From an uncultured Pseudomonadota bacterium (lineage in GTDB: Bacteria > Pseudomonadota > Alphaproteobacteria > RF32 > CAG-239): a stretch of DNA of 53,471 nt. Positions 1 to 7,300 of the stretch are shown here, one piece after another. Position 1 is the first letter of the stretch; the number at the start of each line of letters is the position of its first letter. The DNA is taken from positions 1-53,471 of the forward strand of contig CASFNB010000016.1 in assembly GCA_949295915.1 (NCBI GenBank). Direction: 5' to 3'. The position numbers and the translations under genes are program-made. Below the pieces are notes generated by a model. That model was given only the letters and a program-made list of their open reading frames with translations. It ran no database searches and was not told the DNA's origin.

Positions 1-351
1 GATGAATATGATGATAGCTTTTTATCCCCTAATCATCAAAAAATCGCTGAGTTAAATGACCAATTCAGAAAGAGCTTCTGCGGTGGTAAAGTCCTTATGA
101 CTTGCGGAATTGACGCTTTGGATTGGGCGACAAAAACAAAAATTATAAGCAAGGTACAAAAATTTAATGAGTTTAATTTCAAAAATGACCCTCACGGAGA
201 GCATGACTTTGGAATTGTCCAAGAAGGTGATGTAGAGGCTTATTGGAAAATTGATTATTATGACAAAACTTTGACTTATGGCTCTGAAAATCCAGCAGAT
301 GAATCAATAACCACCAGAGTTTTGACAATTTTATTACCGATTGAATATTAA
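1..351 (+). CDS. DUF3768 family protein, cut by the left edge
   Basis: The frame is open from base 1, so the N terminus lies outside the window; the ATG at 97 is internal. The visible 116 residues carry the family pattern: a LND-F-R-F-GG-V-T-G start, an NDPHGEHDFG segment, WKIDYYD in the middle and a TRVLTILLPIEY end. DUF3768 proteins have no established function and are common on plasmids and integrative elements of alphaproteobacteria. The next gene begins 15 bases downstream behind a strong AAAGGAG, so the two are probably co-transcribed. Family assignment is from remembered motif pattern and is fairly secure; function is unknown. Confidence 0.75.
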   Translation, partial: DEYDDSFLSPNHQKIAELNDQFRKSFCGGKVLMTCGIDALDWATKTKIISKVQKFNEFNFKNDPHGEHDFGIVQEGDVEAYWKIDYYDKTLTYGSENPADESITTRVLTILLPIEY

Positions 352-366
352 TAAAGGAGAGCAAAA

Positions 367-1068
367 ATGACTTTTGATGTAAAAAAATACCCCGGATATA
401 CAGAGATGTTATTCCGCAATCGTAAACCAACATTAACCAGAAAGAAATCTCTTGAAACCTTTTATACCAGCGACAATAAAGAAGTTTATTTATATGACTT
501 TTATAATAAATACTATTTCTTTATGAAATTTGAAGGTTTTGAGCCATATATTAATGTCCACACCGACAACAAATACCAAGTCAGTCAATTTGATAAAATG
601 ATTGAAGAATATCAAGAAAAGTTCAAAAGCATTAAAATTGATGACGTGGAAGAACAATTTGTAAATGTTGTAACCAAAAAGCAACCCGATGATATAAACC
701 CCGAATATTTAGATTTTTGCCAAAAATACATTAAGCGAAAAGGTTTAGATGTTCCGGAAGAACCGGTAGTCGTAACCGAGTGCCATAAAATAGGTTATGA
801 TGAAAACGGAAGAATGACCTTTGAAAAAGTTGAAATGGAAGACGACACGGAGATACAAGAGGAGCCTCAAGAAAACGCTCCTCTTTCTTTTAGCGAAAAT
901 GCGCTGGAAGAAGTCCAAGAAAACGAAGATGACGAATGGAAAGGCTTTCCACCGGAAACCATTGTTCCAATTCCGACAGATGAGATTGACGAAGAAATTT
1001 GCAACGTAAAATCTGAGAAAGTCAAAAAATCTAAAAAAAAATTGAGCAAAAAGAAGTCGAAAAAATAA
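367..1068 (+). CDS. Hypothetical acidic protein with lysine-rich tail
   Basis: I do not recognise this 233-aa protein. The ATG follows an ideal AAAGGAG seven bases away. Residues 1-130 are mixed and probably folded, with aromatic-rich YDFYNKYYFF. Residues 150-215 are very acidic and probably disordered, and the last 20 residues are almost all Lys and Ser. There is no signal peptide or membrane segment. The gene sits between DUF3768 and a methylase-like frame that overlaps its lysine tail in the -1 frame. The tail is encoded by long A runs (nine A at 1033-1041, six at 1060-1065), which raises the possibility of ribosomal slippage into the next frame. Confidence 0.7.
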   Translation: MTFDVKKYPGYTEMLFRNRKPTLTRKKSLETFYTSDNKEVYLYDFYNKYYFFMKFEGFEPYINVHTDNKYQVSQFDKMIEEYQEKFKSIKIDDVEEQFVNVVTKKQPDDINPEYLDFCQKYIKRKGLDVPEEPVVVTECHKIGYDENGRMTFEKVEMEDDTEIQEEPQENAPLSFSENALEEVQENEDDEWKGFPPETIVPIPTDEIDEEICNVKSEKVKKSKKKLSKKKSKK

Positions 1069-1083
1069 ATGAAGACAGCATAA

Positions 1084-1109
1084 TCCGGAGATTGGAAGCA
1101 ATCTCCGGA
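1084..1109 (+). promoter_or_regulatory. Perfect 10-bp hairpin at the methylase start
   Basis: TCCGGAGATT and AATCTCCGGA form a perfect 10-bp stem around a GGAAGC loop. It begins 15 bases after the preceding stop codon and spans the only TTG start of the methylase frame. No U-tract follows, so it is not an obvious terminator. It could control initiation or stimulate frameshifting. Confidence 0.5.
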
Positions 1110-1763
1110 TTAAGTTATTACCCTGTATATAAAGTTTTTGAAGATTTTTGTAAAATTTGCAGTTGTTCATTACACAATACCTTTAAGGATGCCCCTGTTA
1201 TGGCTCAAAGCTATTACAGGGATTTGTTTATTTCACGAGAGCAAGAATTTAAGAATATTGCGAATAAATATGATAAAGCGGTTTTCAATGAATATTTTCC
1301 AAGCCTTATGGCCATTTTAGCAAGATTATTATTAGAAAACCCAAAGGATTATCTGGGAGCAATATTTGCGAGATTAAATTTAGGACAGCATTACAGAGGA
1401 CAATTCTTTACTCCGTCACACATCTGCGAGTTTATGGCAGAAATAACATTTAATGAAAATTTAGAAAAAACAATTCAAGAAAAAGGATATTGTCGCGTTG
1501 CCGAGCCGACCTGCGGATCTGGAGCTATGGTTTTGGGATTGGTTAAATGTCTGCAAAATCGCGGATATGAAAAGCTGGGCGGCAAATTATATATTGAGGC
1601 CACTGATATTGATGAGTTATGTGTCTGCATGACTTATACGCAACTTAGCTTATTAGGCCTTAGTGTTCGCGTTATTCACGGCAATAGCTTATCGGGAGAA
1701 ATCTTTTCTACTTGGGATTCCCCTAATTTACAAATGGCAAACCTCGCGGGGTATTTTAATTAA
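1092..1763 (+). CDS. N6-adenine DNA methylase-like protein of mobile elements
   Basis: The 223-aa product has GQFFTPSHICEFMAE and VAEPTCGSGAMVLG, the second being SAM-binding motif I, then ATDIDELCVCMTYTQLSLLG and VIHGNSL. This matches the short N-6 DNA methylase group seen on conjugative plasmids and integrative elements. The protein stops shortly after VIHGNSL and I see no NPPY/F catalytic motif, so it may be a short family form or truncated. The annotated TTG start has only a poorly spaced GGAG, while the frame stays open upstream to 1035 and encodes plausible protein there. Expression might need a rare start or a -1 frameshift from the upstream gene. Confidence 0.65.
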   Translation: MEAISGLSYYPVYKVFEDFCKICSCSLHNTFKDAPVMAQSYYRDLFISREQEFKNIANKYDKAVFNEYFPSLMAILARLLLENPKDYLGAIFARLNLGQHYRGQFFTPSHICEFMAEITFNENLEKTIQEKGYCRVAEPTCGSGAMVLGLVKCLQNRGYEKLGGKLYIEATDIDELCVCMTYTQLSLLGLSVRVIHGNSLSGEIFSTWDSPNLQMANLAGYFN

Positions 1764-1773
1764 AATCACAAAT

Positions 1774-3243
1774 TTATTTTTTGGTTTTATATTTTTGGTT
1801 TGGATGGTTTGGAACATTTGGGAATATCCGTTCAATACGACCTTCATTTATTAATGGTTGTAAAATCGTTTTTAAGAAATAAGCCTTACTAGAATATCCG
1901 GTCTCAGCCATTATTTCAAATAAGGTTCTGGGTATTTTGCAAAATTCCAAAACAATAAGAACTTTATCACTAGCTTTATCACTAGCTTTATCACTAGCTT
2001 TATCACTAGCTTTATCACTAGCTTTATCAGTAACCGTTATAGAGCTATCCTGTTCTTGGCTTTTCACATCTTGAAACAGATTTGTTTTCCACTCTAATCT
2101 AAATATATCAGAGTCGGTTAATATTGGCTGATTTCCAGCATAAGCTTCTGCATATTGCGTTATTTTACGAACACCAGAACCAAGTTCATCCGCCAATCCT
2201 ATTTCCTTGAAAAATCGTGCAATCGTTGGATTCTTTGGGTAAGGTGTATTCATTTCTGGATTGATATTACCATGAATATATGGCTTATTACCATTTTCAG
2301 TAAAAATTCTGTCTTTTTCTATAACTAATTTTGCCGGATAGTGATTGGTATATTCTCGGTGAACAAGTAAATTGACTGCAATTTCTCTGAAAATAATGTT
2401 CCGAATATCCAATCGTGCCGTTCCTTCTAAATAGAAAGGTGATGGTAAATGTTTAGATACAAAAGCCATTATACGGTCATAACTGTCAATTAAATTTGTT
2501 CTAACATCATCTCTATCATCATAACGACCAATATCTTTTACACGCATAATTAAATCTGTCTTAAAATGAGGTAAAACAGATGCTATAACTTCATCTTTTC
2601 CTAAAAGTAATAAACCGGCAAGCGTTATTCCTTCTTCTCCTGTCTGAACATCTCTCTTGTATAAAGAGGCACTTTTTAAGAGTTCAAAATCATCAAGTTC
2701 TTTCCATGGATGGTTTGCGTCTCTAATAACAGCCATTTTACGAGCCTTCGCAATTAAATCTTGGCGCAAATCATCAAGCCTTGCATATTTGAATATCTGG
2801 TTTTCAGAATAAGAAGTTTGTTTCCTTAAATATAAAGCCGCTACTTGAGCTTGTTGGGAGGTAATATCATAATCACCATCTTCATTACGCACAAAAATCT
2901 TATTACAACAGCGATGAACTTCTGCACTTTCTGGAACATTAATATAAAGAATATGTTTTTCTTCAAAAACTATCGGCTCAATAGATAAATAAAGCGGTGG
3001 ATGATTTTTAGCTGGATTGTTAATTGTGTTTGCAAAATCCTTCTTAAGTTGAGATATTTGATGAGGAGCAATACCTACAACATCTCCATTATCTTTAACC
3101 CCCAAAAGAATTTCTCCACCTTGAGTGTTAGAAAAGGCGCAAACAGTTTCATATACGCTCTTAGGCATTCCACCTTGAGCTTCTTTGAACTCAATTTTAA
3201 GACCTTCACCCTGTTGAAGGAGGCTTCTAATTTTCTCTAACAT
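1774..3243 (-). CDS. AlbA_2 (Schlafen-type) ATP-binding/HTH regulator-like protein
   Basis: The 489-aa product opens with the AlbA_2 domain: LKIEFKEAQGG, then FSNTQGGEILLGVKDNGDVVGI around residues 17-55. A RecG-like C-terminal ATPase-like region follows (IFREIAVNLLVHREY, then FTENGN and GLADELGSGVRKI), as in COG2865 proteins often labelled putative transcriptional regulator or ATP-dependent helicase. A winged-helix-like stretch lies at the C terminus (FEIMAETGYSSKAYFL). Between the two is a DKAS repeat linker encoded by a 12-bp tandem repeat. Such proteins are frequent in genomic islands and some act in phage defence; the role here is unknown. It converges on the methylase gene with a 10-base gap. 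Confidence 0.8.
   Translation of the reverse strand: MLEKIRSLLQQGEGLKIEFKEAQGGMPKSVYETVCAFSNTQGGEILLGVKDNGDVVGIAPHQISQLKKDFANTINNPAKNHPPLYLSIEPIVFEEKHILYINVPESAEVHRCCNKIFVRNEDGDYDITSQQAQVAALYLRKQTSYSENQIFKYARLDDLRQDLIAKARKMAVIRDANHPWKELDDFELLKSASLYKRDVQTGEEGITLAGLLLLGKDEVIASVLPHFKTDLIMRVKDIGRYDDRDDVRTNLIDSYDRIMAFVSKHLPSPFYLEGTARLDIRNIIFREIAVNLLVHREYTNHYPAKLVIEKDRIFTENGNKPYIHGNINPEMNTPYPKNPTIARFFKEIGLADELGSGVRKITQYAEAYAGNQPILTDSDIFRLEWKTNLFQDVKSQEQDSSITVTDKASDKASDKASDKASDKASDKVLIVLEFCKIPRTLFEIMAETGYSSKAYFLKTILQPLINEGRIERIFPNVPNHPNQKYKTKK
1962..2029 (+). repeat. 12-bp tandem repeat inside the AlbA_2 gene
   Basis: Five perfect head-to-tail copies of CTTTATCACTAG run from 1962 to 2021, with a partial sixth copy to 2029. 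On the minus strand they encode DKAS repeated six times in the linker before the C-terminal helix-turn-helix. Because the unit is a multiple of three, copy-number change alters linker length without a frameshift. Confidence 0.95.
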
Positions 3244-3458
3244 TTAATATCCTGTTTGTATAAATAACTTGAAAAATATCTTAATGATACAATATTTAAA
3301 AGTCATTAAAATTTTTAATATTCATAAATTTATATTAAAAAATATTTTGTAATAAGCTGGAAGTAGCTTGTTTTAGCGTGGTAGCTCGGTGGTAGCTCAG
3401 CTAAAAAATCGCTAAAACTTTAAGATTAACACATTGATTTATAAAGATAATATTTTAT
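3244..3458. other. AT-rich gene-free stretch with dyad and D-arm-like sequence
   Basis: No convincing gene. At 3374-3418 GTTTTAGCG and CGCTAAAAC enclose GGTAGCTCGGTGGTAGCTCAG, which resembles a tRNA D-arm (TAGCTCAG) and carries an imperfect GGTAGCTC duplication. The remainder is plain AT-rich sequence. It could be the displaced 5' part of the tRNA-Thr-like remnant that follows. Confidence 0.4.
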
Positions 3459-3596
3459 AAGCGCAGTCGATTTGTAATCAGTGGGTCCGCGGTTCGACTA
3501 GGAGAGAGAGGCAGACGGAAGTATGCCGGTGAGGGCATAGCCCGAGCGACGACGAAGCGGCGGAGCTTTAGCGACGTCAATCCTGTGTCGGCACCA
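3459..3596 (+). pseudogene. Scrambled tRNA-Thr(UGU)-like remnant, possible old attachment site
   Basis: GCGCAGTCGATTTGTAATC reads as an anticodon arm with anticodon TGT, CGCGGTTCGACT as a T-arm, and GTGTCGGCACCA as an acceptor 3' end with CCA. They are separated by a GC-rich, structured insert of about 80 bases (roughly 3499-3578). The anticodon stem has mismatches on its 3' side, the T-stem lacks its partner and no 5' acceptor strand is adjacent. It is followed directly by a hairpin terminator, as a tRNA would be. I infer a tRNA gene broken or duplicated by element integration. A functional structured RNA unrelated to tRNA is the main alternative. Confidence 0.4.
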
Positions 3597-3600
3597 TCAT

Positions 3601-3633
3601 AAAAAAGGCCTCCCTTGCGGAGGACTTTTTTGT
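3601..3633 (+). terminator. Rho-independent terminator after the tRNA-like remnant
   Basis: GCCTCC-CTTGC-GGAGG with an A-rich left arm and a run of six T. It lies immediately after the CCA of the tRNA-like remnant. Confidence 0.75.
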
Positions 3634-3659
3634 GATAAGATACTATCGAATAAAAATAC

Positions 3660-3689
3660 TTGACAATTTTAATATATTACATATATAAT
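3660..3689 (+). promoter_or_regulatory. Sigma-70-type promoter for the 191-aa gene and lipoprotein
   Basis: TTGACA at 3660-3665 and TATAAT at 3684-3689, separated by 18 bases, both perfect consensus hexamers. The surrounding sequence is a run of AT-only near-palindromes (3676-3711). An ArsR-type repressor encoded about 1.1 kb downstream could in principle bind there, but that is only a guess. Confidence 0.7.
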
Positions 3690-3723
3690 ACATATATATT
3701 ATAAAATATATCGGAGACTTGCC

Positions 3724-4299
3724 ATGAAAAAAATTGAAAATATCAAAGAGTTTGTGGAGAAGATAGACAGCGCCAAAAAGGTCAATCCCAAAGACCTGTC
3801 TTCTGACCAAGATTTAACCATCGCCATCATGAACCTTATCAGCATTGAAGAACACCTTGTTTTCTCGGGAGCCAAAACCGGCAAAAATTCTTTTTACGAT
3901 TTGGTACAAAACATTCGTGAAATGCGCAAAACCTTAATGCAAAAAGTTATTCCGGCTTATGAAGGCGAAGTCTGGTGCATATCCAAACATTTGCTGGCTT
4001 CTTCCATGCGTTTGATGGAGGTTGGCACCAAGCAACAATCTTTAGGTCACAAAGAAGAAGCCTACAAACTTTTCAACCAAGCCTATGAGCTTTATTGTCT
4101 GTTCTGGGGCTTGAATATGAATATGTTAAACGTCGCAGATGTTAAATGGATTGAAGATAAAACCGAAGACATGAAAAAACTTTCAGAAAAAATTGATGCC
4201 AACATCCCGAGCACACCTGAGGTTTCAGAAGGAAAAGCCGGTACGTTATCCAAAATGAAAGCTTTTGTCAGAAAAGCGGTTGACTGCTGCATAGAATAA
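3724..4299 (+). CDS. Hypothetical helical protein
   Basis: This 191-aa protein is not recognised. It begins behind TCGGAGACTTGCC-ATG and has a strong consensus promoter. It looks fully helical, with no signal peptide, and residues 105-140 have the spacing of a TPR-like helical hairpin (LGHKEEAYKLFNQAYELY). The C terminus carries adjacent cysteines (DCCIE). It is followed 11 bases later by a thioredoxin-fold lipoprotein and then an ArsR-type regulator. A link to metal or redox stress is an inference from these neighbours only. Confidence 0.75.
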   Translation: MKKIENIKEFVEKIDSAKKVNPKDLSSDQDLTIAIMNLISIEEHLVFSGAKTGKNSFYDLVQNIREMRKTLMQKVIPAYEGEVWCISKHLLASSMRLMEVGTKQQSLGHKEEAYKLFNQAYELYCLFWGLNMNMLNVADVKWIEDKTEDMKKLSEKIDANIPSTPEVSEGKAGTLSKMKAFVRKAVDCCIE

Positions 4300-4310
4300 G
4301 GAGAAAACAA

Positions 4311-4700
4311 ATGAACAAAATCATCTTTGCTTTTGTATTAGGGTTGTTTGTCCTCACCGGTTGCGATAATCAAACCCAAACGGAAAACACGGCTCAAACC
4401 ACAAGCGAAAAACCTGCTTTTTCCGAAAACAAAATATATTTTTTCTATTCCAACTATTGCCCGCACTGCCACGCTGCTCTAACTTATATCAAAGCCAAGC
4501 ACCCAAACTTAGAGTTATCCATGGTCAATGTTGAAAATGCCGGTGGTTATAAACTCCTTGTGCAAGCGGTAAAAGAATATAAAATCAACGGCAGTTCTGT
4601 CGGTACTCCGCTTCTGCTTATGGGTAAAAATTATCTGATGGGCTGGGCTCCGGAATATGAAACCCAATTTGAAAATTATGTTCAGCCTTTTGTAAAATAA
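4311..4700 (+). CDS. Thioredoxin-fold lipoprotein with CPHC motif
   Basis: The 129-aa product has a short signal peptide ending in a lipobox (VLTGC, Cys18), predicting a membrane-anchored lipoprotein facing the periplasm. A thioredoxin/glutaredoxin-like fold follows, with YCPHCH as the redox-active CxxC and a GTPLLLMG segment carrying the cis-Pro position. CPHC is the active-site sequence of DsbA-type oxidants, so thiol oxidation or disulfide exchange is likely. It is in an operon with the upstream 191-aa gene (11-base gap, AAGGAG) and ends in a strong terminator. The exact substrate is unknown. Confidence 0.8.
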   Translation: MNKIIFAFVLGLFVLTGCDNQTQTENTAQTTSEKPAFSENKIYFFYSNYCPHCHAALTYIKAKHPNLELSMVNVENAGGYKLLVQAVKEYKINGSSVGTPLLLMGKNYLMGWAPEYETQFENYVQPFVK

Positions 4701-4704
4701 AACT

Positions 4705-4736
4705 TTCCCCGATGTTATAAGTCGGGGAATTTTTTT
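4705..4736 (+). terminator. Rho-independent terminator
   Basis: TTCCCCGA, a nine-base loop, TCGGGGAA and then seven T. It closes the 191-aa gene and lipoprotein unit. Confidence 0.9.
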
Positions 4737-4796
4737 ATAATTGCAAATTGCCGCAGTTTGATATAGGCTGAAAGAAAAAATATCGGAGAAAAGTTT

Positions 4797-5435
4797 ATGG
4801 AGCAGCAACTGCCGCCGGAAATCATGAAAAAAGCCGTCAAAGGCATCAGCTATATTGCCCACCCTTTGCGCTTGCGTTTGTTGGAATATATGGATGTCAA
4901 CGGTGCCTCATCCGTATCCACCCTGACCAAAGCCGTGGAGGAAGAGCAGATGATTGTGTCCCAAAGCTTAAAAAAACTCCGCGATGCCAATCTGGTTAAA
5001 ACCGAGCGCAAAGGCATTTTTATTTATTATAATATTTACGAAGAATATCCAGCAAGCATTTTTGAGTGCATTCGCAAACTTTTTGCCTATATGACCGACA
5101 GCTTTTTTTATTTGAACGAAAAAGCAATTCTGCCCAAAGATTATACCACCATGGTTGCCAACCGCATCAAGCTTTTTGCCAACTATGATAAAATGCGCAT
5201 TTTGGAATATCTCACTTTGTTTGGCGAAAGTAATGTAACAGACATCATCAACGGTATAAGAAGCGAGCAAATGAAAGTTTCGCAATACTTAAAACGCCTG
5301 AAAGACGATGGCTTTGTTACTGCCCGCCGCGACGGACGTTTTATTTATTATGACATCACACAAGGCGTGCACAAAACCGCCATCCAGTGCATCCATAAAC
5401 GCTACGACAATCTGAAAAATAAGGCTGAGTTTTAA
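4797..5435 (+). CDS. Tandem ArsR-type winged-helix regulator
   Basis: The 212-aa protein holds two homologous winged-helix domains in one chain. Residues about 15-80 run from ISYIAHPLRLRLLEYMD to the wing GIFIYYNI, and residues about 120-190 run from ANYDKMRILEYLTLFG to GRFIYYDI. Both have the ArsR recognition-helix pattern (VSQSLKKLRDANLV, VSQYLKRLKDDGFV). ArsR proteins normally dimerise from single-domain chains, so a fused pseudo-dimer is uncommon. I see no CxC metal-binding motif in the recognition helices, so a metal ligand is not supported. It lies alone between terminators, next to a redox lipoprotein it may control. Confidence 0.85.
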   Translation: MEQQLPPEIMKKAVKGISYIAHPLRLRLLEYMDVNGASSVSTLTKAVEEEQMIVSQSLKKLRDANLVKTERKGIFIYYNIYEEYPASIFECIRKLFAYMTDSFFYLNEKAILPKDYTTMVANRIKLFANYDKMRILEYLTLFGESNVTDIINGIRSEQMKVSQYLKRLKDDGFVTARRDGRFIYYDITQGVHKTAIQCIHKRYDNLKNKAEF

Positions 5436-5510
5436 ATTTGCCCTTGTCAAAGTCAAATTCTGCCGCTACACTTTTATTATAAATTCACAAACAACGATTG
5501 GAAGCTGTTT

Positions 5511-6827
5511 ATGACTGACTATACTGTTCTAGAATTATTATTGTTCCAAGCTTTTTTAATTTTCTTGAATGCCGTTTTTGCTTGCGCCGAAATTGCGGTT
5601 ATCTCCATCAATGATAACAAACTCAAACGCATGGCTGAAAATGGCGATAAACGAGCCGTTCGCTTAGCATCTCTCACGGCACAACCTGCCAAATTTTTGG
5701 CTACCATTCAAGTCGGCATCACTCTTGCCGGTTTTTTGGGTAGTGCTTTTGCTGCCGATAACTTTTCTGACCGCATTGTAGATTGGCTTATTGCGCAAGG
5801 TGTAACCATCTCCCCAACCAAATTAGACATTTTGGCGGTTATTGGCATTACGCTCATTTTATCTTACATCACCCTGATTTGGGGCGAGCTTGTACCCAAA
5901 CGCATTGCTATGCAGCATGCTGAAAAAATCGGACTGTTTATGTCCTCCGCCATATATATCATTGCCAAAATTTTCTCTCCAATTGTCTGGTTTTTAACGG
6001 CTTCCACCAATATTTCTTTGCGGTTAATCGGTATCAATCCCGAAGAAAAAAATGAAAACGTAACCGAAGAAGAAATCCGCATTATGATTGACGTCGGTAC
6101 TGAAAACGGCACGATTGATGATAAAGAAAAAGAGCTCATCCATAACGTGTTTGAATTTGACGACAAACTGGTATATGAGGTTATGAACCATCGCACCGAT
6201 GTTCAGTTTTTGGATGTGGATGATGATACCGGAAATTGGGAAAAAATCATGATTAAAACCCGTTACTCTGTCTATCCGGTATACAAAGATAATACCGACA
6301 ATATTTTGGGTATTTTGAATATTAAAGACTATTTCAAATACAAACCGCAAGGCAAATCAGCCCTTATCAACAAAGCCATCAAGCCGACCTTATTTGTACC
6401 TGAAACACAACATATAGATAATCTGTTTCACAACATGCAAAAAAGCCGCATACACTTTGCTTTTGCAGTTGATGAATACGGCGGTATATCCGGCATTGTC
6501 ACCATGAACGATTTATTGGAAGAAATTGTCGGAGAGCTGGAAGATGATACAACCGCTCCTCCATCTATTCCCAACATCAAACAAATCAACAAAAATTCGT
6601 GGGTAATTCATGGGCATACCCCCATTGAAGAAGTTGAAAAAGCTTTTGAGCTCGATTTATCGGGAATTGATTGCGAAACCTTTGCCGGCTTTATTTTTTC
6701 TTTAATGGATGAAATTCCGCTGGATAAAAAGAATATTAAGCTCAATTATCAAAACATTCGTATCAAACTGGTAAAAACCAACGGACATAAAATTGAGCAA
6801 GCCATTTTGCAAAAAGTTGAGGCTTAG
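5511..6827 (+). CDS. CNNM/HlyC-CorC family membrane protein (DUF21-CBS-CBS-CorC)
   Basis: The 438-aa product has an N-terminal DUF21 domain with about four membrane segments (residues 5-185; [15 protein letters not shown] start, [14 protein letters not shown]). Two CBS domains follow (about 205-335, with [12 protein letters not shown] and [23 protein letters not shown]), then a C-terminal CorC_HlyC domain (about 350-430). The family is usually labelled hemolysin or CorC but its members are now regarded as magnesium/cobalt efflux-type transporters (CNNM/MpfA group). The stop overlaps the end of the convergent DUF2062 gene by four bases. Confidence 0.92.
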   Translation: MTDYTVLELLLFQAFLIFLNAVFACAEIAVISINDNKLKRMAENGDKRAVRLASLTAQPAKFLATIQVGITLAGFLGSAFAADNFSDRIVDWLIAQGVTISPTKLDILAVIGITLILSYITLIWGELVPKRIAMQHAEKIGLFMSSAIYIIAKIFSPIVWFLTASTNISLRLIGINPEEKNENVTEEEIRIMIDVGTENGTIDDKEKELIHNVFEFDDKLVYEVMNHRTDVQFLDVDDDTGNWEKIMIKTRYSVYPVYKDNTDNILGILNIKDYFKYKPQGKSALINKAIKPTLFVPETQHIDNLFHNMQKSRIHFAFAVDEYGGISGIVTMNDLLEEIVGELEDDTTAPPSIPNIKQINKNSWVIHGHTPIEEVEKAFELDLSGIDCETFAGFIFSLMDEIPLDKKNIKLNYQNIRIKLVKTNGHKIEQAILQKVEA

Positions 6828-7297
6828 TTTTTTACCTGCTTGCGAATACCGAGATAATATCCGAATGCTCCAAAAACCAGCATATAGAGCAAGCTACCAT
6901 AAAGAATATTTACCCCGATTTCTCCGGCAGCCTGAAAAATGCCGTTTGCAAACAGTTCTTTAAGCTCGGCATAAGAAAAAGCCGTTTCATCTTGCCTAAA
7001 ATAAGCACCGGTCAGGTAGTAAAGATAAAAAAGCGGCAGATTGGTAAACACGTTGGAAATAAACGTCCAAGCAACCGATATAGCCAAACTGAAACGATAT
7101 TTCGTGCGCCGCGACAACATCCACAAGGCAAGCACCACCGGCACTTGCCCCGGAAACGGAGCAAAAGCCAAGCCCATACCAATGGCATTAGACCGCGCCA
7201 GATAAGCCGGATTTTTATAACTCCGGCTCATCGGCACAATCACCTTTTTGCGCATATAAGCAAACCAAGATGATAACTTATTTTGCAATCCAAGCAA
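6824..7297 (-). CDS. DUF2062 membrane protein
   Basis: The 157-aa protein matches DUF2062: basic N terminus, then AIGMGLAFAPFPGQVPVVLAL, SVAWTFISNVFTNLPLFYLYYLTG and a C-terminal membrane segment. Two to three membrane spans are predicted. The start is a TTG at 7297, supported by AAGGA seven bases upstream, and sits three bases after the stop of the 1207-aa gene, so translation is probably coupled. The molecular function of DUF2062 is not established. Confidence 0.85.
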   Translation of the reverse strand: MLGLQNKLSSWFAYMRKKVIVPMSRSYKNPAYLARSNAIGMGLAFAPFPGQVPVVLALWMLSRRTKYRFSLAISVAWTFISNVFTNLPLFYLYYLTGAYFRQDETAFSYAELKELFANGIFQAAGEIGVNILYGSLLYMLVFGAFGYYLGIRKQVKN

Positions 7298-7300
7298 TTC

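Noticed and set aside
3459..3596. Permuted tmRNA
   Set aside because: No tag-peptide reading frame and the order of pieces does not match two-piece tmRNA.
3459..3596. Functional tRNA-Thr
   Set aside because: No adjacent 5' acceptor strand, disrupted T-stem and an insert of about 80 bases.
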